A stretch of DNA of 64,000 nt from Lunularia cruciata (taxonomy: Eukaryota > Streptophyta > Marchantiopsida > Lunulariales > Lunulariaceae), in assembly GCA_948567375.1 (NCBI GenBank), contig OX419762.1, positions 17,552,001 to 17,616,000 of the forward strand. The letters run 5' to 3'. Each line of letters starts with the position of its first letter. Position 1 is the first letter of the stretch. Shown piece after piece: positions 51,601 through 62,847 of the stretch. The notes beneath the pieces are model-generated. The model made no database searches. It worked only from the letters and a program-made list of their open reading frames with translations, and was not told where the DNA came from. A program made the position numbers and the translations under genes.

Positions 51601-54600
51601 GGTGATCCCATCATCAAGGTAGGGTAAACAACCGATCAAGAGCTGCAGAGAAGCTTTCTAATGAACGAGTAATTTAGTCTGAAATTCAAATCTTTTCCAA
51701 ATTTTCTCCAAACTTTAAACAGATGCACTTGAAGTGATTAAGTTGAAAATAAACGAGAAAACTTTGTGCTTGAAGTTCCAAACATCCTTCTAACCACACG
51801 CAGTTGAAAGAGCCATGTATTCACGTGTATTTGCTGGCGTGGGATTCTGGGGTTGATAGGAAAAGGGCGGCATGTTGAAGAAGGAGAAACAGTTGAAGAG
51901 CTTGGGTATGCCATCTTTGTCTCTTATATGTTTTCCTCTTTGGTCCTTATGAATCTATCCTGGTGTACAAGCATACGGAATTTGATTGATGGAATCTCCG
52001 TGCTACACAACTGGACTATCTCTCTTTGGCTGCAGGTGGATCAAAACGGAAGGAGGGTGCATCCCTGGTAGAACGAGCAGTGAAGGTTGCCCGATCAAAA
52101 GGTGTCAGGTCTCGATCTCTGGACGATGTTCCTGAAAACACTCTCAGTGCTGGTGGTATGATGGGAAAATCCGGCCCTCTAATGAAGAAATCATCGAAGC
52201 AGGATCGGTCAAAGCATGGCCCCAAGACCAGCAGCATGGAACCTATGAAGGGTCTCAAGCTAGTAATTACGGATGATGGACCTCCTGCAGACTGGGTCAA
52301 AATCAACGCGTACAGAAATGTAAGTGATATTTGCTTTATCGTTGGTGTGTTCCCAATTTACTTCTGATCTCTTTTTGAAGTTAATTTAAAATGTAAGAAC
52401 TAGGCAGCCACCAGTGGATAACCTCCATCTTACCTGCTGCTGATTTCACGTGGGAGGATATTATGAATTGCATTTGGTACAAGTTCTGTAAGGAGTCAAT
52501 CGGTTTAACAGTGTATAGATTCTGCTCCCATTACTCATATACGGATTCTGCTCTCAGCACTCATATATAGATTGTATAATTGTGTAGCGTCTGTCCTCAG
52601 TAGTTCCCCATTCTATGAACGGCTTCAGCTCTCATTTCACATTTATAATTACTCACCACGAGGTGTGAATGATGGTTATGAGTGTTTTACTGCTTATACC
52701 TCTTCAAGTCTGGACTAGTCTTAAGTGGGTATTGAACCATGTTTTAACAAACGGGTTCAATATTCATACTCAATATATAGATTATTTAGTAATGTGTCGA
52801 AAATGCAGAGGTGTGTCAGCATGTTCGCTACTATCAACCACATATTACTTCTCTGATCGTAAAATTATTGTTGGCAATGTAGTCTCTGTGACTCCCTTGT
52901 TGACATACAATTACTACAAGGGCCTCAGTGCTCGTCAAAATTGTCTCTTCTGGAGAACGGAACGGTTGGTTATTGCTCATGACACTTTCTATTCATATTG
53001 CCCTAAAGAACAGGGGCGTTCAATAATAGACAATAACAAAGACTTCTCTATATTGCTTGTCTTACTAACGGGTCAAGGGCTATGTATGGGGCGAAGCGTG
53101 CAAATCCAGTCAAAGTCATTCCTTGTGGGTGGGGAAGCGTCCTTCAAAGCAATTTGGGTTGGTTAGACAATATTATCGCAAAGTACTTTTGATTCTTTCC
53201 AACTTCAATATGGATGTAGATACTCCTGAGCTACGCGCCTTCTTCGGGTCTCTTCAGTTTGCAGGCGCATGTTATATGTTATTTACATGACTTCCTCTAT
53301 GGGAAAGAGGGTCCGCAGCATGTACTGTAGGATAAACACAAGCCGATGACAGAAAATGTCCGCAAGCATAGCTGAATTTCATTTCTTCATCACTTTACTG
53401 AAAACCAGAAGCTTGTAAACGAAGCTCTGCAGCGATTATGTAGAAGTTGGTGGATCGTTTCGACTTTAGTTCCCCTGTGTCCAAAAATGGTGAACTTCGA
53501 GAGCATGATCAAATCTTCTTTAGGATTGACTCTCTTCATTCTATTCTCAGCATGACTGGTCAAAGTTCAAAATACATTCTAGATGAATGTTCTCTCCGTT
53601 TTTAGTCTTGATGTTGTCACATATGGATTGCTCATATGTGAGACACCTTACCACATCTTTCCTTTTCGTGAAGCCAACTATTTCGGTCCTGATTGTTGTC
53701 TGGTTGATTTCTGCACGTCACTCTAAGTTAAGTGTAGTGGAGCAGTTTGGGAACCTGTGCCTAAGTTGACCCCCATGTCTCTTGACCTGCAGATGTGGAG
53801 CTGGTTGTTGAGCATCACCTCTGCCACCTGCATCTGCTTCTTGGGGTTTTTCAAGCCACAGAAGATGAAAGTTAGCAATCAGCAGCCTCTAACTCTAACT
53901 CCAGGGCCTTATATTCTCCAATTACTGAAGCTTCCCTTGCGTTTGACGTGTCTTCCTCTTTATTTGACCATGCCTGGAACCCCGCCGTGAATGGCCAGAC
54001 CTTACCAAGGTTTCTGATTCAGGGATTCTCAATCCTTGCCTCGGTCTTCATGATAGAAATCAGCTGACTGAGTCTTGCGACAGATCGGAATCAAATTCTT
54101 TAGCAGCCCCTCCACCCTCTACTTTGGTTATATATGGTACTGGATTCAAAACCATACCGGAAGTTCTTTTCTCGCGCAGTGCTCATAGTCCTTAGTCTCT
54201 TCAGACCTTAATAAAATCAACTCAAGCGTTTCTAATGCTACAAGCCTCGTACTACTTTCCGACGGCCTTCCTCATCAGGACCCTCACGAATGAATCTTAT
54301 CACGGTCGTCACGTGTGTTCATGATAGTGTCAGCTTTCTCATGAATATCAGCAGATTGGTAGTTGAGGGTTTGTGGAGTACAAGCCACCTGCAAGACTCT
54401 AAGAACAAGGCGTGGTTCAAAGAGCTGCATGGTGATGTTGTGGGTTGTGAGTGGCCTACTCGGTAAGGATACCTACAATTCACAATTTGTACTCCAACTG
54501 ACAGGAAAGTGGTGGCTGTTTATGTTGGCAGACGGATGGCTACGAGATCTACGCCCTTGTTCCCGGCCTAGCTAGGGAAGAGGTAAGAATTTCTGCTCTG

Positions 54601-57600
54601 TAGTACAGAAACACATTGAGACCTTGACAGGAAAGTTAGTCAGTCAGTAGCAAGTTTCAAGTGATGTTGCCAACCTCTTAATGTCTGTCCCACCGGAGTA
54701 TGTGGATAAAATACTATATTATGGAAGAATGTAGAAAATAGTCTGAAGGTAACCTTTCGCGCTTCAACTTGATCAAGATATCGAAGACTGTTACATGTGT
54801 TCCGATATTCTTTCTCTTCGATGCCCATTTTGAAAAGTATGTCAGCCCATATTTGGTACCTTCAACCAATCCAGGCCAAGAAAATTGATATAGGGGTTTA
54901 AGTAGCAAGTTGGTGGGCCTTATGTAGCTATGAAGAACTACTCTAACACAGTAGTCACAATACCCTGGATGGTTTTAGTCTTGGATCTGTATCGAAGAAC
55001 AAATTGGAGCATCCTGAATCTAGTGACCACGGTTCTTTGTCGGGGCGACCTCTGTGTACTCAACTTTACTCAATGTGCTGCACTCTAATGCAACTGGCAA
55101 GTGTCGTTAACCTTGTGGGTTGAGATTAATAGCTCTCGAGATAATATCTCGAGAGCTATTAATCTCAACCCACAATAACTCTTCACTTGCTGAATGGAAG
55201 ACTCAATGGAAATAGTCAACATTCAGCATCAGCGACTGGTTTATAATGAGCGATAGACTCGCTTTCGATCTTTGATGAAAGAGTTTGTTGAAAGAGAAAC
55301 GAGTGAATAATATCATGATATTCATAGTGAATAATGAATTCATAGTGAATAATATCATGCTTTGCCACTCATGAGCTTCAGAACCGAAATTCGGTTCAAG
55401 GAGTACTGAAATTCGGTTCAAGGAGTACGAAATTCGGTTCAAGGAGTACTAATTCGGCACTACGTTTGGCACTGATGAAGTCGTATGTGCTTTCGGGGAG
55501 GTGTTCTATGGCCGCCTTCTGCTTCCTCTGGCTGTTTCAGCATTTCAGGACTCATGCGTCCATAGTGCATGCAGTGATATACTCTGTCCAGTCCCCTAAT
55601 TTCTCTATATCCAGTCCCCTAATGCCATACTTTAATTTACTTCCCCAAACGGGGGAAGTAATACAGAGTGGATATCGTTGAAAGAAGGATTTCCACTCTA
55701 TTTTTCCATACCCAAAATCCCGGGTTCGGTTTCAACCAATTACTTCTCCATTCATTCAGTTTGGTTTTCAATTGTTTCACATTCGCTTATTCCGAGATTT
55801 CTTGATATGAGATGATTCTTCGTTTCCTCAGTACACATTGGTTCACGGATTCTCTACATGTAATATATGATCGTTACTTGACGATACTTGCTTTTTATGA
55901 TTTAGATTTCATCTACTATTCGCATGTTTCTTAGTCAGTTCTGCTTTCATTTTATTGCCATTTCATCTACATTTCATTTGCATTTAATGAGTTCTGGATC
56001 CCCCGTTCGAAGAACGGCTTCTGTCCTCATAACTCCAATATCATGATATTCAATTCACTGGTACTGGACTGTTTGAGTCCCTAGTCAGCTTTCCCAGCTA
56101 AAAGATAAAAAAGAACGTTGTCTTAAGGAGAGACGACTGGAAACATATAGTGCAAAAACTCCTTGACAGGAAGTGTGCTTGTTCCTCTTGTTGTCCGTAA
56201 ATAGCCTAGATAACTAATATATATCACAAGGGTGGAAAATATTAACTTACAACATATTTATTATCTATAGCTTACAGTGAGTTGCATCCTTAAAATAATG
56301 TGTAGTATCCGCATCTGAATGTTGTGTGTGAAGTCTTGCTCTGTCTTAGCAGTACATCACTTGACATTCACAATTCAAAATATCCTCACAGGTACGAATC
56401 CAATGTGAAGAAGGCGGCAGAGTTGTCATTTGTGGATCACCTGAGCAGCCAAGCAATCCCTGGGGTGTCACAGCGTTCAGAAAGGTAAGCAATCGATTGA
56501 GGAGCTTGCATGTTCATAGCGTAGCCTTAAACTGAATCTTGATTATCTGGACATATGTTGTCACAAGTATGGAACTGGGTTGTTTACAACGGGTTCTGCA
56601 TTTCATTCCTCAACATGTTTCTCTGAACCTCGGGAGCGACTTCCTCATCCCCCTCCCCCCACCACATAGCATTCACTGGCCTCCTATTCGCACCTGCATC
56701 TCTAGCTACTACTCTTCCACTGACCCTGATCCCATGCCCCGGAGGTTAAGGGACCTGAGGGTCGTATACACAGGTAATAACTCCCTCCTCTACGGAATAA
56801 AGGACGAAGTAGTCATCTATGTTATTTACGCTTTCCGCAACGCTCAATGCCACGGAGTCCAAACTCTTGGCTCGGCTTTCGGCAATTCCAACAATGCGGA
56901 CGCAAGGGTAAGGCTCTTGTTACGCGTCCTTCCTCAGCGTTCAAGTACATCCCTCTGGAGGCTGCAATGACACAGTTTGGTTTTGATGACTTCAGAGTGT
57001 TGCCCATGGTAAAACTGGATGTAAGACGCCATTTCAGGGACCCTGCCAATGCAGAGGAACTCTTTTGGATCCGACTTTCCAATTCTTGGACTCCCACAGG
57101 CTAAAAGTACGGGACCGAGTCCCTCAACGCACACCCCCCTTCACCCTTTGGCCCAATGATACTTCTTTTCCTTTCATTAACCACCTCTTTCTTCTCTTCT
57201 TCCCAGGACCGCCTCCTTCCCCCAAACTATCATGGGACTGTATTACACGTTCCAAAAGATACGCTTATAGAGACTACCTCCGGAGGATCATTCTCTCATC
57301 ACGTCGTTTGACACTAACTATCTCGCTGATGCTTTGTCCTCACGATTTTTGGATCTGTAACCTCCTCCAATTCTAGTCTTCAGAACCACTCCCACTGTAA
57401 TGCTATTTCAAGATGAAGTGGTGGTCAACCCTCTCACTGATTGATTATTCTCTTTCTATTACTCTCTCAACACATCTTTTCTCGAGATACCTTCGAGAAT
57501 CCTTTCCAGAGTCTCCACCGTTGCCTACAGGTACAGCAGGACACTGGGTCGGTTACATTTCAACTTTGCCCTAACGATGAGAAGAATGCCCACCCAGCCA

Positions 57601-58351
57601 GCGCTTACTTTCCTTCCTTCTCGTGTAATTGTCTTCACCGTCGAGGCTTCATAGATCCTTACCACGGACAATTATTATAACCTCCTTTCATATCTTGCCT
57701 TCAACCACCAACATATCACTTCTCTTCTCTAGGGGTACTAATTTTCTTCTTTCTCCCACATTCTCGCTCCACGTTTAATACTATCCAAGAAATTATGGAA
57801 CCAAGGGAATTCCTGACCATGGAAGGTCACACGTGTACATAAGGTCAACGAGTTCCTCAACACCCCCTTCCATTCTGGACGAGTTCGATCCTGCCAATCT
57901 TCTCTTCCCCTCTAGTCATGCCGGTACTCTACATTCCATTGCTTAGATTCAATTCATATCTATTTGCATACGGTCATGAATGCATATCATATCATGTGCA
58001 CTTTTTGGTTCCATACTTGGTGGGTTCTGGGTCCTCAGTTCTTCAAACGGCTTCTGCCCCAATTTCTCAAATATGTCGTCATAAGTTTTAAGTCATTCAA
58101 TTAAGTTTTCCTGAAAGAGGGCAGACGATTCAACAGGTTAATATAACTCGATCAAAGTGGGAATAAGAACACTTGTATTTCTTTGTATTACAGTAGTGTT
58201 CTCGGCTTCGTCGTTTTTTGACGAACTTGTGTATGACTTTTGGGTCCAGGTGATCAATCTTCCATCTAAGATAGATGCACACCACACATCAGCTGTCGTA
58301 ACTCTCTACGGTCAGCTGTTCGTACGTGTGCCGTTCGCACATACTTTCTAA
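48624..58351 (+). CDS. ARID / alpha-crystallin (HSP20-like) domain chromatin protein, eleven exons, 554 aa
   Basis: Exons 48624-49312, 49757-49796, 49948-50000, 50310-50355, 51006-51140, 51493-51618, 51860-51905, 52036-52319, 54532-54582, 56392-56484 and 58250-58351 join in phase with GT-AG introns and end at TAA. The first ATG in frame is used. Residues about 119-192 are an almost unbroken Glu-rich tract. The ARID DNA-binding domain covers about 196-286 (VLENFFRDRN, LWKAVTSLGGYEQVTSGKLW, TISWSFRGFYEKALLDYER). A conserved linker reads RDAAARAMQGWHSQR-like at about 339-353. The alpha-crystallin-like domain covers about 463-554 (PPADWVKINAYRNTDGYEIYA, LVPGLAREEVRIQ, NPWGVTAFRK, HTSAVVTLYGQLFVRVPF). 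Plant proteins of this layout (Arabidopsis ARID3/5/6 in UniProt naming) are nuclear and include ARID subunits of the PEAT histone-modifying complex. Exons 6 and 7 have weaker acceptors but conserved sequence. Confidence 0.9.
48980..49200 (+). repeat. GAR-codon microsatellite encoding a poly-Glu tract
   Basis: Runs of gag/gaa codons with few interruptions (PRQGRVAVSRDEKM near the middle) encode the acidic region of the ARID protein. The opposite strand has long serine-rich open frames that are shadows of this repeat. Confidence 0.9.
52320..54531 (+). other. long intron 8 of the ARID gene
   Basis: This 2.2-kb intron carries an unbroken 165-codon frame (52669-53166) with no recognisable motif. 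Near 52518-52640 are three copies of a ttctgctc/ctcat-type motif also found in other introns in this window. Nothing supports a separate gene. Confidence 0.5.
55113..55175. repeat. perfect palindrome, 31-bp arms, 1-base spacer
   Basis: The left arm 55113-55143 (starts ttgtgggttgag, ends ctcgagata) and the right arm 55145-55175 (starts tatctcgag, ends ctcaacccacaa) are exact reverse complements separated by a single a. It lies in intron 9 of the ARID gene. A hairpin with a 1-base loop is unusually tight for a transposon footprint. Confidence 0.95.
55386..55450 (+). repeat. tandem repeat, 21-22 bp x 3
   Basis: Three near-identical units that begin gaaattcggttc and end ggagtac or ggagtact (55386-55407, 55408-55428, 55429-55450), followed by a partial aattcgg. 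They lie in intron 9 of the ARID gene, just after a short region with repeated tcatagtgaataat words (about 55320-55352). Confidence 0.9.
56485..58249 (+). other. long intron 10 of the ARID gene with coding-like filler
   Basis: The 1.77-kb intron is more GC-rich than most non-coding DNA here, and its open frames overlap on both strands (for example 56539-56970 and 56847-57104 on +). One frame contains FKYIPLEAAMTQFGFDDF, which looks protein-like but which I do not recognise. It may be an inserted fragment of a gene or element. A copy of the gaacggcttctg-type motif lies at about 58040-58060. Confidence 0.4.
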
Positions 58352-59500
58352 TAGCTGCTGCAACCATCAAGAGGAGGAAACTCAAGAGACCAAGCTAACC
58401 AGTTCTGATATCTGCATCACTCAAGTATCCAGGAATCACTTGCTCAGGAGTTGCACTACAGGAACTCCGGTTTGTATAGTGTTAAGATAGGAAGCAAGCA
58501 TTGAGGGCTGGTTGTAGGGCCCGGTTGGGAGCAGAATGTATATTCATGTAGTATTCAGATGAATGGGTAGATCGTCAAATAGATACGGAGATTTATCGAA
58601 AGTGTAGAATTAAAATTGTAGCTAATCAAAGTACTTGTCTTCTGGCAAGTGGTTTCACTTTTCGAGTCAATCTTGTCAACTGAAATTGAGGATACCGGTA
58701 GATGCAATGGATTTCAGAATTGTTCTACCTCGTTGCGAAACTTCTGCTTTAAAAGTCTTGCTCGATTGCTTCAAGTTACCTGCTGGCCAAGATCTTGGCA
58801 ACTGAAGATCTCAGGCTTGTCGGTGTATATGTGTGGTATCTCGCTCCTGTGAAAGTCTTCGGTTAGAAACAACAGATAACTTGTTTGCCCTGCTGGGCGG
58901 GAGTGGATGTACTCGATCATTTGTCAGTCTACCACGATCTATCAAACTAATACCGACATGTTATCCGGGCCTTTTCTGGTAAACGGGAATCATGAATCTT
59001 CCAGACTCTCGGATTCAACGGTCAGAAAATCTGAGAAAGAAATGCCACTTCGAGATTGTTTATCATTATAGACTGGGTAGGAAATATTGTATGAGCCACA
59101 TTAAAGGGAAATTTCTGAGTTGGAACAGCAGAGACTTGCGGAACTGCCTTGTTTATGATTGGTTGGCTAGTTAGACATGAGAATATCTTAAACATTCAGA
59201 AAGCAGTCGTAGATTTGGCACATTTCTGAGCTCGGATTTTCACAAGCTAGTTCTGTTCTCGACTTCTCTTGGCACAAAACTCTGGATATATTGGACTGCC
59301 ATGTGAATTTGCTCACAAACATGGATGGAACGAGAAAAGGTGCTATACGTACTTTGAGTCCTCATTCTTGCCGAACTTCGTACATCAGCCTTTCCCTCGT
59401 ACCTCAAAATAAATTCGCTCTGACAAGAATTGCACAGTTTCCCAAGAAGTACCCACAAGAAAATGACTGACGAGCAAACTCGCTTTTCTTCATAATGCGT
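58352..59500. other. 3' flank of the ARID gene and spacer
   Basis: The first few hundred bases are expected to hold the 3' untranslated region. No further gene or RNA is recognised before the LINE tail. Confidence 0.45.
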
Positions 59501-59504
59501 GAAA

Positions 59505-62500
59505 TAAAGAAAAAAGGCAACCGCGTAGGAAAAGTGAAGGATGGGAAGACCCCATCGAGCCGTGCAAGGGAGAGACAAAAAAGGTAACATGGGGTAAGCC
59601 CCAATAGAGTCTGTATGAGAAATCTGCCCTACCGCACCTAAGAGATCCGAGCTATGCAAGTCGTACGGTCTACACACAATTGGAGCATCCGAAGAAACAT
59701 CACCTAATGTGATTGCTCTCCTATGGATTGCACCAGCCACTGCCCTCTGTACAACAATGGATACACGTTGTCTAAAGTAAGCTACAAAGTATGAGAGTGA
59801 GAGTGGTACCCCTTGGCGCCTAACATGATAAGCTCTCGCGCACTCCTTGACAAATATGTCAAATGCCGTGTCCATCGCTCCATATAACTCCAAGGCTAGA
59901 GGAACAAAGAGGTGACCTTGCTGCATGCCCCTATACTTGGAGACCTTGCGACCTGCTGCTGCACTCGCCGCCCATCCAGGGGGATGGGTAATCACTCCCT
60001 CCGAAACTGTATCACGCGTAGGGTCTGTCACCACGACATCCGCTACTGTCACCTGATCATCCGGACCAGGTATAAGTCTGCCCTGACACGTGTCGTCTGC
60101 AATGCATACGAACGCTCCCTCCAAGCCAAGTATCCACTCTCTCGTGCCATAGCAAACACTATGTCTCTAATGGCATCATGGGTAGCTATCCTTTGTCCTC
60201 CAAAAGGACACCGTGTCATGTGGACCGCCGCTGCATCTAGTGTAGAACCACACTCACAAGTGAGTAGTGAAGATGCAGATGGATGGACCAAACCTAGGTG
60301 AAACCTCATCGCTGTAGAGAAAGTAGCCGGTGCGAGTCGGAAAGCCCTAATGCATGGTCGAGCTAGGATCCACGAGCCTGCACCCTTGCCGGAGCAAGAG
60401 CGTAGACGTGCTCTAGTAGCCTGAGGAATGGACGAGTCAACTAAGAGAGAATGTAGCGTATGCTCACACTGTCGCTCCATCAAGGAAGACTGTAGACCTC
60501 TAGTCCAATCTGACGATAGTGAAGCAAACGGTGGAAAACCCTCTCGTGCTTGTGGAGATAGACTATCTCTCGTCTGCCGCAATAACACCTGGAGAGAAAA
60601 GGATCCTCCCTCCACCTCTGTCACATAAGTCTCCAAAACCGGCCTATCAGCAACCACAAAACGAGAGGCAAGTAGGGGTGCCGAGAGAGCCCAACTACCC
60701 AAAAACGCTATAGGTGCCATCTCCTCCATAGAAAGCAAGCCAACCCCACCATATGAGATCGGTAGAGCCGTCTGTCTACGTGCCAAATCCCTTGTCACAC
60801 ACTCAAAAGTCCTTGGTCCAATAATATCACCAAAGACTCCCATAATCCTCCTATCAAATGCTCTCAGACGTGATAGGAAGGACGGTGAGGGAGGAACTGT
60901 ACGGATGAGGTAGGATGGTCGACGAGAAATACTGGAAGAGAGTATACCAAATGCCACATGCGGATCTCCTAGTAATAGAAGGTCATCCACATGGAGAACA
61001 TCCTCTACAAGGGCAGCGTCCAAGAAGCGTGTGACAAAATCCTCCGATCCTACTGGCACTCCAAGAACACGAAGTCCCTCTGTGGATGTGATACACCCCT
61101 CTGGAAGCTCAAGGTGGGGAGGGATACCTAAAGGGGACCATGCCCTACACTTTGACACCTTGACTCTCAAGCCTACTAGATGTAGCTCGGTAGTCAAGTA
61201 GTCAAAGGCCTGCCTAATCTGATCTACAGGGCCTACGATGTGTGTATCATCTGCCAAGGATGGAAATACACAACCTGGCATGGCCAAAGTAGTAGACAGG
61301 AGAGCTCTAAAGTGAGCCATGGCAAATAAAGGCCCCCCCAAAGGATCTCCCTGACATGTACCAACAGCTGACTCCAAGACGGTGACTCCCTCCTATGAAC
61401 CACCATGCTAATAGTAAAGGGAAGCAGGAGAGCCATAAAAAGACCGCACAAAAGGAATGAGACTCGCCAAGGATCCACCAGCCTCCCTAAGCTCTCTAAA
61501 GATGGATGCACGTGAGATGCTATTAAAAGCGTTCTCAACATCCACCTGTAGGACGACCCACTCCGGATGGATATCTAGGAGTGCTCTAATGCCTAGAGAT
61601 ATAGCCTCACGTCCTCCAGGTGTAGCTACTCCAAACTGATGTGGACTAAGGTGCTGTCGAAAGTGAGAACGATGCTGAAGGACAATGGTACGACTGAGCA
61701 AACACAAAAAGATCTCTCCAATAGCAATCGGTCTAATGCCTCCCGTGTCCTTCTCGATCGCGAGAAGTCGACTAGCACCTAAGACCCAACTAACCGACAT
61801 AGGAATATCTCCTCTCGCTACTGCTGTAGCCACCTGAAACAACTCGGTAAAACCACTAGAAGGATCATCTGCCTGGAAGCAATCTCTAATGTGCTCATAA
61901 ACCATTCCTGACAAGCCTCCTGAGGAAAGGCGAGGGGCAGTGCACAAAGCTTGTGCAAATAGTGACCTATCAAGACATAAAGGCTGCTCAGGCTGATAAT
62001 CTAAGACCTCTAGTGGTAGTCCCTCTACTGCTATAGGATGCAATGAGCGTAGGGAAGAGATGGTCTCATCAGAAGGACTCGCTATAGACAAAGGGTGTAG
62101 CGCTCGTGCTGCTCTACTAAACTCTCCCGCATGACCCAATGTCCTACATCGTTGTAATCGAGTGGAATCTGTGGTATCTTGTGGCAATGTCTGTCTCCTA
62201 AATCGTGTAGCCCTAACAGACTCCTCTTGAAGGGCTGCCCAATCCCCCGCTCGGAATCGATGAAATCTAGCCGCCACCTCTCTATGCCCCGCACGTCCCA
62301 CTCTAGCATAACGAAGACACCATCGAGGGAGTAGGAGGAATAGGAACCACGCTAACTCGTCCAAGGGATCACGTGCCAAATGATCCAATAGTAGGCAAAA
62401 AGCCTGTCTAGCCCCATCATGGAGTGTGCGGGGTAGCCTATGGAATAGACGTGGACATGGAAAACTAGTCTCAAATAACCCCAAAATGCAACCCGCCTGA

Positions 62501-62847
62501 GAAGCTAACCACTCCCACGACTCGATCGGTATCCCTGGAACGATCAACAAAGGTATAGAAGAAGCGTGCGTAATCCCGAGTGTCACTGCTGTTGATGTGG
62601 TCGCTCGTCTCACGTGGGCATCCCAAGTGGTCCAATCATAGTCCTTGTGCATCCTTCCCACATGGGTCTTTACCCCTTGCGAGGTAAAGCGTCGGTGACA
62701 CACCGGGCATGGTGTATCCCGACCCGCTCTAGGCGACCCCACATGGGAAAGTGTAGCCATGGCTAGCACAAGAATAGTGATAGTAACACATGATACTCCT
62801 CTCCATATCTCCCCATATCTGCAAAACCACAACCCCTCACATCCCAA
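59505..62847 (-). mobile_element. non-LTR retrotransposon (LINE) of the restriction-like-endonuclease type, inactive copy
   Basis: A single long minus-strand coding region is followed by a 3' tail whose words recur at 8.3, 17.8 and 42.7 kb. The end, near 59505-59515, is inferred from where those copies stop matching. The 5' limit is not known: coding begins at 62760, and a leader with a repeated phrase (ccctaaaa..ctataactttc.. at about 62875 and 63003) lies upstream. No target-site duplication or poly-A tail could be identified. Domain order is C2H2 finger, RT, zinc knuckle, nuclease; no apurinic-endonuclease domain precedes the RT. The copy is disabled by two TAG codons and one frameshift. 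Confidence 0.8.
59640..62760 (-). pseudogene. LINE polyprotein: C2H2 finger, reverse transcriptase, zinc knuckle, restriction-like endonuclease
   Basis: The start is taken at ATG 62760 (MATLSHVGSP), in a good context gccATGgc. A C2H2 finger follows (CPVCHRRFTS...HVGRMH). RT blocks: a SRLLAIEKDTGGIRPIAIGE phrase, motif A VDVENAFNSI at about 61545-61516, motif B GTCQGDPLGGPLF just after 61377, and motif C SLADDTHIVG at about 61260. The C-terminal part has a CxC...HxxxC knuckle (CECGSTLDAAAVHMTRC) followed by FGGQRIATHDAIRD. A nuclease signature follows: ADVVVTDPTRD, then K in GRKVSKY, then FVPLALELYG. This is the arrangement of RLE-bearing elements such as the R2 group. Breaks: TAG at 61410-61408 and 61395-61393 in frame, and a frame change at about 60060-60075. 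Similarity with the 42-kb copy ends near 59650, the likely coding end. Confidence 0.8.

Noticed and set aside
52669-53166. 165-codon open frame in ARID intron 8
   Set aside because: No motif, no splice link to the gene, and ordinary residue mixture for a chance frame.
55386-55450. CRISPR-like array
   Set aside because: Units are contiguous without spacers and the locus is a plant intron.
59240-59640. Continuation of the LINE coding frame to 59240
   Set aside because: This part matches the non-coding tail shared by truncated copies, and the 42-kb copy loses the frame near the matching point; the open frame here is probably incidental.
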